Shown: positions 46,580 to 58,394 of the stretch, piece after piece
Position numbering within the stretch: the stretch's first letter is position 1
How the letters are laid out: each line of letters begins with the position of its first letter
Assembly (NCBI RefSeq): GCF_036850765.1
Contig: NC_089493.1
Span: 194,760,706-194,824,705 of the forward strand
Source of the DNA: Saccopteryx bilineata
Taxonomy: Eukaryota; Chordata; Mammalia; Chiroptera; Emballonuridae
DNA length: 64,000 nt
Direction of reading: 5' to 3'
Position numbers and translations under genes: made by a program
Notes under the pieces: model-generated
Told to the model about the DNA's origin: nothing
Databases searched by the model: none
Seen by the model: the letters and a program-made list of their open reading frames with translations, nothing else

Positions 46580-46810
46580 CAGAGTAGAAAGTGCTTGAGA
46601 ATTGGAGTCAGACAGTTCTTGTTTAAACCCCAGTCTCATAGCTTGCAATTCGACTTTGAGAGGGTAGCTTCTCTCTGAGCCTCAGTTTCCTCATCTCTAA
46701 CATCAAAGCTAAATTAGCTATAAAGTATAACTTTCAAGCTTGAGTGAGATCATGTATGTGACCATGTTTGGCATATACAATAGCAGGTGCACAATAGACG
46801 TCAAGTGTCC
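46580..46810 (+). repeat. MIR SINE, nearly full length
   Basis: Head ttggagtcagacagttcttg, core gcctcagtttcctcatctct, tail aatagcaggtgcacaataga. Confidence 0.8.
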
Positions 46811-47390
46811 CTTTCTTCCATTTTTCTTCACTGAATTCAGAGCTAAATGATATAAGTTCTTTTTAAAAACAAGTTAAAATTTTTCTTTTATTTTCAACAA
46901 AATCCATTTGAAATTAACTAAAGCACAGCTTCTTGAGAAAGAACAGGCCAGCCTCTTTGGAGGAAAGGCAAGGAATGAGAAACTCAGGAAAACTTACTGG
47001 TGTCTCAGCAAGAGAAAGTTATTCTACTTTGTGGGCTTTAAAAAAAAGATAAAGCATTGTGTTTTATTTAACTTTAATCAGAGGACTCAGTCAAACTATT
47101 TCACATCTACACTAACTTAAACTATATCACTAGACTATGTGCCCAGCCCTAACAAAAAGATTTGTAGCCCTTAACATTTCAGTGATTCTGAGTTTGTATT
47201 GCTATAGGATACCAATAGATACAAGTCCCCCCCACTCCACCCCAAATAAAGCAAATGTTCTTTCTTCAGTGCATTTGGGTTTTTCTTGAGTAAATATTTC
47301 AGGTTTAATATTGGGAGCATGTGACATGAAACATTGAGTTTCAGGAAGTGTTCCCAGACAAGTATATGACCTCATGTGGCTGAAAAGATA
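46811..47390. other. Gene-free AT-rich sequence
   Basis: Nothing recognisable. Confidence 0.5.
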
Positions 47391-47402
47391 TGATTGGGGA
47401 GA

Positions 47403-47736
47403 TTTATTTTTTTTTACAGAGACAGAGAGAGAGAGTCAGAGAGAGGGACAGATAGGGACAGACAGGCAGGAATGGAGAGAGATGAGAAGCATCAGTCATC
47501 AGTTTTTCGTTGTGACACCTTAGTTGTTCATTGATTGCTTTCTCACATGTGCCTTGACCATGAGCTTTCAGCAGACTGAGTAACCCCTTGCTCAAGCCAG
47601 CGACCTTGGATCCAAGTGGTGAGCTTTGCTCAAACCAGATGAGCCCGCGCTCAAGCTGGCGACCTCAGGGTCTCGAACCTGGGTCCTCTGCATCCCAGTC
47701 CGATGCTTTATCCACTGCGCCATCACCTGGTCAGGC
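47403..47736 (-). repeat. Bat tRNA-derived SINE, extended type, full length
   Basis: Reverse orientation: A-tail side at 47403 and tRNA-like head ending cacctggtcagg near 47735. The middle has duplicated phrases (caagccagcgaccttggat, caagctggcgacctcagggt) typical of the extended type also seen at 58043. Flanks tgattggggaga (47391-47402) and tgattggagaga (47737-47748) match at 11 of 12. Confidence 0.9.
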
Positions 47737-47749
47737 TGATTGGAGAGAC

Positions 47750-49177
47750 TGATTGTTAATATTACCCAACTGATTTCAACCAACAAACAAAAAAAAGGCT
47801 TTTGGTGGCATCCTCTGATTTCAAGCAATCGAACAAGTAGCTGGATAGATCAGGTATGCTATCTTAGCTCTGTTCTAAAAGTAATGGATAGTAGACTAGG
47901 GGATGAGAGGAGGTTGGAGGAAGGGACTTTGTCAACTTGGTCTGCTTGGAGGAAATACTGTATTAGGAAACACTTAGAAAGTGCCCCCTTTTCCCACAAG
48001 TTACAAGTAGTGAGATTGGCCTGTATCTAATAAAACCTTGTAGCTTAATATCTCCGTAGAGTTCAGGCACACAGGTAGTTTGCTTGAATCTTTAAACGTG
48101 AGAGGTGGAAGAGTCTTGATAGAATTTGGAAGACAGGAAATTGTCTCAGAAAGGTTAAAAGGCCATCTGGCCACCTGACAACAGGGTCGAGCAGGAACCA
48201 AGGTTCTCTAGGGCTCTTGTCTCTGTCCACTCACTAACTAACTCATTAAACACCTTTAAAAGCTTGGCTCATTTCAAAAACAGCTTTCTTGAGAATCAGT
48301 CATTTTCCACACCAACTCCAATGATCATTTTTCCTACAATTCTCCTGGAATTTACTATAGCCCTCAACATCGTTTCCTAAGTCCCTTTCTTTCTTTCTTT
48401 TTTCCTAAAAGGAGATTTGTGGGGTTTTGGGGTTTGTTTGTTTTTGTTTGTTTTTTTGCCTTTAGTCTACAGTTGGTATTATCTCTTGGTCTCAGGGCCC
48501 CCTGGGTGGGGCTGGTCCCAGAGAGGATTTCCAGGTGAGGGTCCCTGTGTAGTACTTCACAAGGGAAGAGAGAACAATTATGAAATGGGGGTGGGGTCTA
48601 GCTTTGCCTCAACCACCCAGGACTTCATTGTCCTGTCTGAGCCTCAGTTTCCTCCCTGGGTCCCTTAGAGGGCTCTCGGGAAATCCAGTCCTTCATGATG
48701 CCTAAAATATCTGGGGATCTGTAGCCTGGCTCTCTCCCAGGGGACTTGCTTCCCAGCTACCTGCTCCATTCTCTGCACCCCATTCCCCTGAAAAAAAAAA
48801 CCCCACAATTTTATTTTGTTAAAATTGCCTGAAACTTCTGTAGGTAGAGAAACTACAAACTTATCAGCAGAGAAAAGGGAAGAGGGGCAGAAGCACCTGG
48901 AAGCCATTTGGGGTCCGTTTCCCTCCCTACACAGGTTTCTGCTCCAGCCCCACCCCCAACCCCGCCCCCGCCACAGCTTGGCCCAAACCCTGTTGGGAAA
49001 CTTGCTACCTGATGTGCCCTGGCAGAGACCCCCCATCCTACGTGCATCTGGATCTGGTCTTCACAGACCCTTCGCTGGAAGCACTTGAACAATAGAAAAA
49101 TAAGATGAAATCACAGAAAAACACAAAATCCCAGATGGGACAATGGCGTGGGGAGACACCCTGCAAGGCGAGGAGCC
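47750..49177. other. Gene-free sequence
   Basis: A MIR-like tail lies near 48610-48665 (tgagcctcagtttcctccct). No gene recognised. Confidence 0.5.
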
Positions 49178-50090
49178 TCAGTAGCCTGCCTCCCTTCGGT
49201 CGTAGGAGGCAGTCTGGGGTCTTCCCTGGGCCCGGGAAGTCGCCAGCTGACCCTGGAGCCCCATCAGCCGCTGGACCTCGGGGGAGGTATTTAGGGTCTG
49301 CTGGCTCAGGCCAAAGGCTTGGCCACTCTGGTTGGTGCCCTGTGTGTAGCCCCTCCACAGAGATGTGGAGGAGCGGTCGCACCTGTCAGTCCCTAGCTTG
49401 GTGTCATAGAGATGCCTCCGGGTCTCAGCAGCCATGGTACCTACCTGGCTGGCACACTTGTTGGTGCCCATTTGCAGGCTGATGGTCAAGGGGTCTATGG
49501 TGGTAGGACATGGTTCTTGGGCATACAGATGCCTTCTTGTGCCATATGCTATCATGCCTGACTGGCTGGCAGATATGTTGGAGCTCATCTGCAGCCCAGT
49601 GACATACTGGCCCACCTTCATGGTGGCAGCATCAAAGTTCTGCTCCTGCTTCTCCGAGTACTTGATGCTGATGTCCACACCACTCCACAGTCCCTTTGTG
49701 TTGGCCTTCCCTGCCAGAACCAGAAGAGACACCTATGCCAGTGTCCTGTTTCCACTCTCAAACAGGTCATTGGCCTTGAACGGATTTCATGTCCGAGCTG
49801 ACCACGGCCTTGATGGAGTTGGAGAGGTTTTCTAGCTGGCACTAGTTTCACATGGAGCAGTTGAGCTTTGGGACCAAGCCCGGGTGCGGCTTACACATGG
49901 GTGTGCACAGGATAATTCTGTTCTTCAGACCTCTCTGGAAGTCGGGACTGAGAGACAGGCCCGCCATGAGTCCCTCCATCCAGCTGCAGAGTTCTGCCTC
50001 CTTCTAACAGTCATGTTTGGAGAGGAGCCGGTTCCTGACCTTGGCTAAAAACCCGTATGAGGGCCCCTTGTTGAACTACGTGGAGCTCAT
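49178..50090 (-). pseudogene. Processed calponin-2-like pseudogene
   Basis: An intron-less copy of a calponin reading frame, closest to CNN2 as I recall it. CNN2 is a spliced multi-exon gene. The copy runs from an ATG at 50090 (start Met-Ser-Ser-Thr-Gln-Phe-Asn-Lys) to a stop at 49178. The calponin-homology part (50090-49740) has in-frame stops. The longest open stretch, about 49732-49178, carries the three calponin repeats, with phrases such as Met-Gly-Thr-Asn-Lys-Cys-Ala-Ser-Gln and Arg-Arg-His-Leu-Tyr-Asp. A frameshift near 49300 moves the proline-rich C-terminus to another frame before it returns to end Glu-Ala-Gly-Tyr. No poly-A tail or target duplication is evident, so it is an old copy. 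A non-functional product is inferred. Confidence 0.85.
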
Positions 50091-50800
50091 GCCAGTGGGG
50101 GCAATGGCGGGACAGATGGACTAAGTCCTTTTTTCTATTAAAACTTTCCATTGTTGGTTTTTATGACATTGTATTCCTTTCATTTTCTTTCTTGCTTTTG
50201 GAGCATTTTTCTTTCTTTCTTCTCTGGATCTTCTTCCATTACCTACCTTCTCAATACATGTGCCCAAAGTTGAGTTGTCATAGCTCTCTCCTTTTACCCA
50301 CTACAAACTCCACACTGCCAGTTTTATTATGCGCTTAGTTATGGCATCTATGTTAGTGACTCTGCTGCTCATCTGAGCGGAGCTCCAGAGCATAATAAAC
50401 CAATTACAGCATGGTATACTACCCGCCCCTCAAACTCAATATGTTCTCAACTAAATTCATCGTTCTATTCCCCACCTCTCTTTTCTTCCTCTTGTATTTC
50501 CTCTTTCAGATGCAGTAATGCCTTCGTTGAGGGCATGTTTGGAGGTTCTAGCAGGGGAGACCAGCTATTCCTACACCCCCTTCACCAAAGAACAGTCCGC
50601 TCCTCTATCGGGAAAAGTCACGCTCTTCGACCGAGCACACGGCTTCGGGAGGGATGCACATGGAGAAGTGAGGGAGGAAGGGGACACCCGCCTAGCCAGC
50701 CAGATCAGCTGGGTCAACCCTGAGGACCAAAGGGGTGACAGGTATTGCAGCCAGATTGCCCTCGCATCTATCACTGCTTTCCAAGTCATCCAGGTCGAAA
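50091..50800. other. Gene-free sequence
   Basis: AT-rich, with L2-like phrases near 50280-50340. A 145-codon open frame from 50518 has no recognisable product. Confidence 0.45.
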
Positions 50801-50879
50801 ACTTTGGAGTTATTGGCGTCCCCTCTCCCGCGCTCCAAACCCATTCACATTCTAGTCATCTTCTAAGTTCTAATTATAC

Positions 50880-51890
50880 TTTTACAACATGTCCACTCTA
50901 TATTCACTGCGACAGCCACGTGACTTCTGTTCTAACCTATGCAACTGCCTCCTAACTGAATTCTCCAACCTGCCATCTCTGCAGCAACTTACGTTCTATT
51001 GCCAGGTCGGTTTCCCCAAAGCACAGCTCTCAAGCGCTTCACTCCTCTGCTCAGAAGCCTTCAGTAGTTCTCTGTGCAAACGTGTAGACTCTTTAGTCTC
51101 CATCCTCTGCCCCCGGCACCCTGTTCAACCCTCTTTTCTGCTCTATCCCTTGCTCTACCCTTCACTCCAATCAAAGTCAACTATGTGATGCTTTCTACAT
51201 ATCCACACTCCCCCTTCTTCGCATTTGGAATTCCTCCTTCTGGCATAACCTTCCCACCCACCCCCCCCTTTTTTTTTTTTTTGTACTTTTCTGAAGCTGG
51301 AAACGGGGAGAGACAGTCAGACAGACTCCCGCATGCACCCGACCGGGATCCACCCGGCACGCCCACCAGGGGCGACGCTCTGCCCACCAGGGGGCGATGC
51401 TCTGCCCCCTCCAGGGCATCGCTCTGCCGACACCAGAGCCACTCTAGCGCCTGGGGCAGAGGCCAAGGAGCCATCCCCAGCGCCCGGGCCATCTTTGCTC
51501 CAATGGAGCCTTGGCTGCGGGAGGGGAAGAGAGAGACAGAGAGGAAGGAGGGGGTGGGGGTGGAGAAGCAAACGGGCGCTTCTCCTATGTGCCCTGGCCG
51601 GGAATCGAACCCGGGTTCCCCGCATGCCAGGCCGACGCTCTACCGCTGAGCCAACCGGCCGGGGCCCCCACCTATTCTTAAACCCTAAAATTCATTCCCC
51701 CCTCACGTTACCTTTCCCACGAAGTTTACCCTGACTCTGCACAGTCTGAAGCGGTACTATAAAGGACAGCAGTTTATCGCTGTGTTCTTCATCCCTGCCT
51801 GCTGTCGGCCCGCGTGACCACTTTCTTCTCCACCGGGCAGTGAGCCCCTGAAGGGCAACATCTCGGTCTGCCGGACTTTGTCCTTTCCCT
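50880..51890 (+). repeat. L2 LINE 3' region, split by a SINE at 51269-51665
   Basis: L2-like phrases before (caactgcctcctaactgaat, ttggaattcctccttctggc) and after (ctcacgttacctttcccacg, agtgagcccctgaagggcaa) the SINE follow one another in the right order. Confidence 0.7.
51269..51665 (-). repeat. Bat tRNA-derived SINE, long type, full length, inserted in L2
   Basis: Reverse orientation, with the A-tail (poly-T) at 51269-51282 and the tRNA-like head ending ggccggggc at 51665. It carries a duplicated ccaccagggg-gcgatgctctgcc unit in the 3' part (about 51363-51405), a length variant among copies here. Possible short duplication cccacc on both sides. Confidence 0.92.
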
Positions 51891-53830
51891 GGACATCTTC
51901 TCTTCCCAGCAAGAGAAGGGAAGGTTGAAACCAGCGGAGAAACACCGCATATGCGGTTAGTAACCTCTGACGTTTAGTCCTCTGTTCCAGAGTTGTTCTC
52001 TGTTTCCAAGGATACCTTCAGATAAATTTATCTCACTTCCAGTCGATATCACTCTTTCAGCATCCATAAAGAAAGACGGGGTCACTACTTTGGCCAGGTG
52101 ACCAAATAGCTGTTTGCAAGAATGAACAAAATGTGAGTCCTGACAATGTCCAGTTTTTAACTGAGCAAAGGAAAGTGGGGATTTGTGTTGGAAAATGTCT
52201 ATATAGTCCAGTTATTCTGAAAGTCTCCCCTCTGGAGACCCAGATGGAAGTGTCACAGAAATGGTGGTGGCGGTGGGGGGGGGGAGCTTAACGTCATTTC
52301 TCTGCTGGTTCTAGAACACCACTTGGTGGGGGTTAAGGTGAAATTATAATGAACAAACCCCTCTCCCAGCGCAATCCAAGGTTCTGAGCCCTAAGAGCAA
52401 TTAGATTAGAGGGTCAGAGCCAAAACAAGTTCTCCGGTGACATTTCGCCTCAACGTATTAAGTTCAAGGCAGCCTTGAACTTTGAGCTAAAATGCTTATG
52501 GGTTCTTTCACCTCCACCGAATCACTTATTCCGCCCGAGAACTCTGCCAAGCCTACCTGGGGTCGCCTCTCTTTAGCTGAATGAAGAGTGCAGAGGGGCG
52601 GGGCTGCCTGTCTTAGATGGCCGAGAGGAGTCGCACCAGGAGAGTCTGTCTGTCTTTCTGTGCTCCGGGGGTCCCGTTACCACCCCCACACAGCCTGAGG
52701 TCCTATGAAGTGAATGAAACCCTTCATGTGCGTCATCGCTTTTGTGACAACGGCGGCCGCTTATTCCATCTGTCTCGACTCTCTCTTCTGCTCTGTGATT
52801 CAATGCCACTAATAAACAGCTCATCGGGGTGGCAGGGGGCAGAGGACATGTCCCTTTAATATCCGCCGCCGAAATAAATAAATTCTCCCATGGAGATTTA
52901 TTCCCCCCTCCCCTTCTTCAACAAGAGCCAGTTAAGCAATCTTCATTTTGCTCCTCAACTCCAATGAATCCCAGTTGGGATTCACTAGAAAAATATTGTA
53001 AAACACTGAGAAGGAAGGAAAAATCTTTTGTGCAAAGAGATGCTATACTCTGACAGGTTTTTTTTTTTTAAGCCTAGCTTCCTGAAAACCACATCAGGTA
53101 GTAAAAGGGCGATGGGAACAAAGGCATAACGCTGTACCGCAGCCTGGAGACTTTGGGTTTGACAGATAAGGTCAACTTAGTGCCGAAAAAGAAAGAAAGA
53201 AAGAAAACGCTCTCGTGGCGTCTGAGAGCGAGAAGAATCTGAGTCACCGTGTGGTATTTTAGGTCAAAGCTGAGGCTTCGCTCTTTCTATGACACTTCCT
53301 AGTTTTCTCTGCTGCTTTGGCACTGAAAAGAATTTTCTCAACTTCCCAATGCGACAACAAAATAAATATGCATTAAGTATGCCACCTGAAACTGCAGTTT
53401 TGATGTTTAATCCTTTTTTTTTTTTTAAACAAATAAGCAGTATCAGGAGTCCTGGTTTGAAGACCACCTAAGCCAGGGGGAGTATATATAAAGGATGTGT
53501 ATGTTTGCTGGGGGGATAGGGAAGGGGTGAGGCGTGTGCGTGTGGCGGGGGGTGTTTCCTTTGCCGTTGAATCCGACATTATTTCTCAGATTACGACACA
53601 CATGCAATTTCAGGATGTTTCAGATCTTGAGGAGGAGTATGCTTCGAGAATAAACTGGCCTGGAAATTTCTCAACTGATAAGGATAAAGGTATGTTTTTG
53701 TTTATTGCATAGTGCCTGACACACTGTGAGTGCTCCATAAACATTTGCTATAAAAGGTGTGTTGTTGTGTAGAGGGCTGTGTACATCACAAAATACTGTT
53801 TCCATGAGTAGGTGCCATGTTGAATTAGAG
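51891..53830. other. Gene-free sequence
   Basis: Contains a short (GAAA)n run near 53188-53206 and AT-rich patches at 52840-53000. No gene recognised. Confidence 0.5.
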
Positions 53831-53850
53831 TAAAAGGCTCCTCACTTCTT

Positions 53851-54017
53851 TTCTAAATTTTTATTGATTGATATGAGAGAGAGACATTGATTTGTTGTTC
53901 CACTAATTCATGCACTCATTGGTTGATTCTTGTCTGTGCCCTGGGACCGGGGCTTGAACCTGCAACCTTGGCATCTCGGGACGATGCTCTAACCGACTGA
54001 GCTACCCGGCCAGAGCC
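53851..54017 (-). repeat. Short tRNA-derived SINE with 18-bp TSD
   Basis: Reverse orientation: tail at 53851, head with ctgagctacccggccagagc at the right. Flanks aaaggctcctcacttctt (53833-53850) and aaaggctcctaacttctt (54018-54035) match at 17 of 18. Older and shorter than the other SINE types here. Confidence 0.9.
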
Positions 54018-54035
54018 AAAGGCTCCTAACTTCTT

Positions 54036-54626
54036 GATCCAGAAGGTTACTTGATAGCCTAATTTGCTTCTGCAAACTACAGTCATTATTAGTACATTGA
54101 AATTTTAATTATACATTGGAAATTCAAAAATCCAGGGAAGAAGAACTGCTCCCCCCAAAGTTGACTACCTCTTGGGGAATTAGAGAATGGAGGAATAACC
54201 TCTCCCAGAGAATGAAAACCTTAAAAGAGCATCCTTTGAGGAGAAGGAGCTGAAAACAGAGACTGGCCCCAGCAGGGCTTTTCCGCAGAGTTAAGCCTCA
54301 GCCATTCTCAATAAATCACTGCAGTCAACACTCTTTATGAACCCTCAGCCACCATGCAAGCTGTGCAGACACACACGTACAGAGACATGGTGGAGGGAGT
54401 CTTGGAAATACAAACCAAACGAATGAGAGTGTTCATTTACCTCCAGCATGGCTGGTGTCCCGGTTGCTATATTCTAGAACACAACATTCAGGAAAATCTT
54501 TGGGTTGACCAGGGTTGAACAAGAGTTATTTCTATGATCCTCCTTTCTCCATGGGCCAGGATTGATAACTAAGAGATACAATGGGCTTGTTTGTCCTCCA
54601 AACCCAAATTAAAAGTAACCTCATTG
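54036..54626. other. Gene-free sequence
   Basis: Nothing recognisable. Confidence 0.5.
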
Positions 54627-55009
54627 GCCTTGGCCGGTTGGCTCAATGATACAGTGTTGGTGGAGCTTGTGGATGTCCCAGGTTTGTTTCCCGGTCAGAG
54701 CATTCAGGAGAAGCAACCACCTGCTTCTCCGACCCTCCCTTTCTCACTTCCTTCTCTCTCTTTCCCCTCCTGTAACCATGGTTTGATTGGATGGAGCGAG
54801 TTGGCCCAGGGCACTGAGGATGGCTCCATGGCCTCCATCTCAGGCAGTGAGAAGAGTTTGGTTGCTAAGCAACAGAGCAACGCCCCAGATGAACAGAGCA
54901 TTACAGCCTAGTGGGCATGCTGGTTGGGTCCCGGTCCAGGATGCATGCACAAGTCTGTCTCTCTGCCTCCCTTCCTCTCACTGAATTAAAAAAAAAAAAA
55001 AAAAAAGAG
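54627..55009 (+). repeat. Bat tRNA-derived SINE, long type, older diverged copy
   Basis: Head ccttggccggttggctcaat, body and A-tail (54987-55006) as in other long-type copies but more diverged, with a damaged B box. Flanks aaagtaacctcattg (54612-54626) and aaagtaaccccactg (55010-55024) match at 13 of 15. Confidence 0.9.
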
Positions 55010-55024
55010 AAAGTAACCCCACTG

Positions 55025-55286
55025 AAGTTTAGTCAATCATCATTGTAAGCCCATGCCTTTAGAAGACTATTTTGACAAATCTGAAACGGAAATGGCTTTG
55101 TTAGGAGCTAGCACATGGACGTGTTTCATGATCAGTATTTGAGCTGACGGGTCGGAAAAGGGTGATACTGAAACTCAATTTCACCGCGCGCCTTGCTCTT
55201 GGCGAAATGAACAGCCACCAGGAAGTAAATGGCAGAATGAGGGGGCGGGGCCTGCCTCAGAGGTCAGGTCAGGTGGTTTAACGATC
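55025..55286. other. Gene-free unique sequence
   Basis: Nothing recognisable. Confidence 0.5.
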
Positions 55287-55300
55287 TAAAAGCCCAGCTT

Positions 55301-55470
55301 TGCCTGACCTGTGGTGGTGCAGTGGATAAAGCGTCGACCTGGAATGCTGAGGTCGCTGGTTCAAAACCCTGGTCTTGCCTGGTCAAGGCATATATGGGAG
55401 TTGATGCTTCCTGCTCCTCTCCCCCTTCTCTCTCTCTCTCTCTTCTCTAAAAAATGAATAAATAAAAATG

Positions 55471-55497
<27 letters not shown>
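55301..55497 (+). repeat. Bat SINE, short type (first of a three-SINE cluster)
   Basis: Head gcctgacctgtggtggtgca, B-box-like GGTTCAAAACC, CT-rich body and a long A tail that runs directly into the next SINE. The left half of the outer 14-bp duplication taaaagcccagctt lies at 55287-55300. Confidence 0.95.
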
Positions 55498-55505
<8 letters not shown>

Positions 55506-55907
55506 CGGTTGGCTCAGCGGTAGAGCGTCGGCCTAGCGTGCGGAGGACCGGGGTTCGATTCCCGGCCAGGGCACATAGGAGAAGCGCCCATTTGCTTCTC
55601 CACCCCTCCGCTGCGCCTTCCTCTCTGTCTCTCTCTTCCCCTCCCGCAGCCAAGGCTCCATTGGAGCAAAGATGGCCCGGGCGCTGGGGATGGCTCTGTG
55701 GCCTCTGCCCCAGGCGCTAGAGTGGCTCTGGTCCCAACATGGCGACACCCAGGAGGGTCGCAACATGGCGACGCCCAGGATGGGCAGAGCATCGCCCCCT
55801 GGTGGGCAGAGCATCGCCCCCTGGTGGGCGTGCCGGGTGGATCCCGGTCGGGAGCATGTGGGAGTCTGTCTGACTGTCTCTCCCTGTTTCCAGCTTCAGA
55901 AAAATGC

Positions 55908-55930
<23 letters not shown>
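55498..55930 (+). repeat. Bat SINE, long type (second of the cluster)
   Basis: Starts gccctggccggttggctcag with intact A box TGGCTCAGCGG and B box GGTTCGATTCC. It has an extra internal unit (repeated caacatggcgac, about 55737-55775) and ends in 23 A. Confidence 0.95.
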
Positions 55931-55938
<8 letters not shown>

Positions 55939-56316
55939 CGGTTGGCTCAGCGGTAGAGCGTCGGCCTGGTGTGCGGGGGACCAGGGTTCGATTCCCGGCC
56001 AGGGCACATAGGAGAAGCGCCCATTTGCTTCTCCACCCCCCCTCCTTCCTCTCTGTCTCTCTCTTCCCCTCCCGCAGCCAAGGCTCCATTGGAGCAAAGA
56101 TGGTCCGGGCGCTGGGGATGGCTCCTTGGCCTCTGCCCCAGACGCTAGAGTGGCTCTGGTGTGGCTCTGGTCGCGGCGGAGCGACGCCCCCTGGTGGGCA
56201 GAGCGTCACCCCTGGTGGGCGTGCCGGGTGGATCCCGGTGGGGCGCATGCGGGATTCTGTCTGACTGTCTCTCCCCATTTCCAGCTTCAGAAAAATACAA
56301 AAAAAAAAAAAAAAGT
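55931..56316 (+). repeat. Bat SINE, long type (third of the cluster)
   Basis: Starts right after the A tail of the second copy, with intact A and B boxes. It is followed by the right half of the outer duplication taaaagcccagctt at 56317-56330. Confidence 0.95.
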
Positions 56317-56330
56317 TAAAAGCCCAGCTT

Positions 56331-57210
56331 GGCCCCTCTGATACAATGACAGTTTTTATTTCAGATGGAACATCCTTATCTTTGAACACAGCTATTATTA
56401 AATAAGTAATTCATTGTGGAAATGGATTCGATCTTTTAAGTCTTTATCCCTTCCATTAATGAAGATAAATTATTTCCTAAAATTCCCAGTCACCAGAACA
56501 CCCCGTCTTTAGGAGGGTGTAGGCCAAAAATGAACCTTCCCTTCGACGGGCAAAGTGTGGCTTTCGTTTGCTGACTGTTTCTCCAAGTTCCTTGATGTCC
56601 CTAGCAATTTCTTAGTCTGTCAGGCACTTGGATGTCTTTAAGAAAAAAATTTTTAAGTCAGAGTTTAGTTGTTTTCCTCAGTGAAAGGATTTCTCCAAAT
56701 AACCTTGTTCCCTAATTCTTATGAGCTCAAATTGTTCAAATTAGTTGCACTAAAAAGAGAGATACGTGGATGTAGGTGCAGGTGACGAGACGAGTCCTTT
56801 CTCTGCCTCTCCTCCACAAAATTTACCCAGAACCAAAAAAAGCCGTAAGTTGGAAGGGATCTTGGGTATCATTTAGAACAACCCCCAGATTTCACAGCTG
56901 CAAATACTGATACTATCCAGAAAGATAAAGGGACCGGCCTAAAGCCACGTCGTTAATTTCTGGTGCAGTTTGAGCAAGGACCTTCTTCTCTGCCTTTCCA
57001 TCCCGCACGTTCTCCATCTCTCCGTGACCATCCCTCCCTCTTCCACAATGGTCTTCTGGCAAAGATCAATCGTAGGACTTTCTCTGTGTCTCATCTTTGG
57101 TCTACTGTTGTTTATCTTTGTAGTAATCTAAAATAAGCCTGTGAGGTCACTGGACTGCCTGAAGGAAAGGAAAGAGAAAGGGGACAGAAAAATTATTTAA
57201 AGAAATGATA
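56331..57210. other. Gene-free sequence with a MIR fragment
   Basis: A MIR-like core lies at about 56860-56990 (agatttcacagctgcaaata, agaaagataaagggaccg). Otherwise nothing recognisable. Confidence 0.5.
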
Positions 57211-57371
57211 CTCTGTGGATAAAGCATCGACCTGGAATGCTGAGGTTGCCAGTTCAAAACCCTGGGCTTGCTTGGTCAAGGCACATATGGGAGTTGATGC
57301 TTCCTGCTCCTCCCCCCCCCTTTCTCTCTCTCTCTCTCTCAAATGAATAAGAATAAAATCTTTAAAAAAAG
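57211..57371 (+). repeat. Bat SINE, short type, 5'-truncated
   Basis: Begins inside the tRNA-like head (tggataaagcatcgacctgg) and continues to a CT-rich region and AATAA tail. Confidence 0.92.
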
Positions 57372-58042
57372 ATAGCCTAAATTTTTTACAAATGGATAAA
57401 AACTATTAACTCACAGATCCAAGAAGCTCAACGAACCCCAAGCAAAATAAACAAGAATAAAACTGTGCTGAGCAAGGCACATGATAATCAAATTTCTTAA
57501 AACCCATGATAAAGAGAATAATCTTTTTTTCTCTTTTCTTTTCTCCTCTTTTTTTAACGAGCCCAAGCTCACCTGCAGTGCCATATGAAGCCATCGCCAG
57601 GTTGCTATCAAAGAATGAATAAATGTATTGTTAGAGTGACACCCTCACAAGATGGTCATGCATTAAAGCAGGAAAATATCAAAAAGCATCCAAAACGTCT
57701 TTAAATGACTGAAAGAAAATCTGTCGATCTAGAATTCTATAACCCAATGAAAACATCTTTCAGAAATGAAAGCAAAATACAGACTTTTTTTCAGATACAC
57801 AAAAGCCAGAAATTAAATTATCACCTGCAGATTCACATTAGAAGAAATATTAAAGGAAAGTTTTAGGCATGAGAAAACTTATACCAGGTCAAAATATGGA
57901 TCTATACAAAGGAGTGATGAGTCCCAGGAATGATAAGGACATAGACGGCATGACTGTCTATGGAGAAAACCCTGTGCAATCCGCAGAAAGGCTGCTAGAA
58001 CCAGTGAGTGAGTTTGAGATTTCAGGATTCAAGAAATATATA

Positions 58043-58394
58043 CAACCTGAGCAGTGGTGGTGCAGTGGATAGAGCGTCATTGACCTGGACGTGGAGGTTC
58101 CCAGTTCAAGACCCCGAGGTCACCCATTTGAGAAGCACCAGCTTAAGTGCATGGTCACCGATTTGAGTGTGGAATCATCCACATGATCCCATGGTTTCTG
58201 GCTTGAGACCAGCGGTCACTGGCTTGAGCCCATGGTTGCTGGCTGCACGAGGGGTCACTGGCTCAGCTGGAGCTCCCTCCCGGAGTCAAGGCCCATATGA
58301 GAAGCAATCAATGAACAATTAAAATGGCGCAACTACAAGTTGATGCTTCTCATCTCTCGCCCTTCCTGCCTTTCTCTCTCTCTTTCAAAAAAAA
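58043..58394 (+). repeat. Bat tRNA-derived SINE, extended type, full length
   Basis: Head caacctgagcagtggtggtg, repeated middle units (ggtcactggcttgagcccat and variants), body gagaagcaatcaatgaacaa, CT-rich end and A tail. Same type as 47403-47736 in the opposite orientation. Confidence 0.9.

Noticed and set aside
55514..56389. 291-codon open frame on the minus strand
   Set aside because: It is the antisense translation of two adjacent SINEs. Similar frames appear at every long-type SINE in the window.
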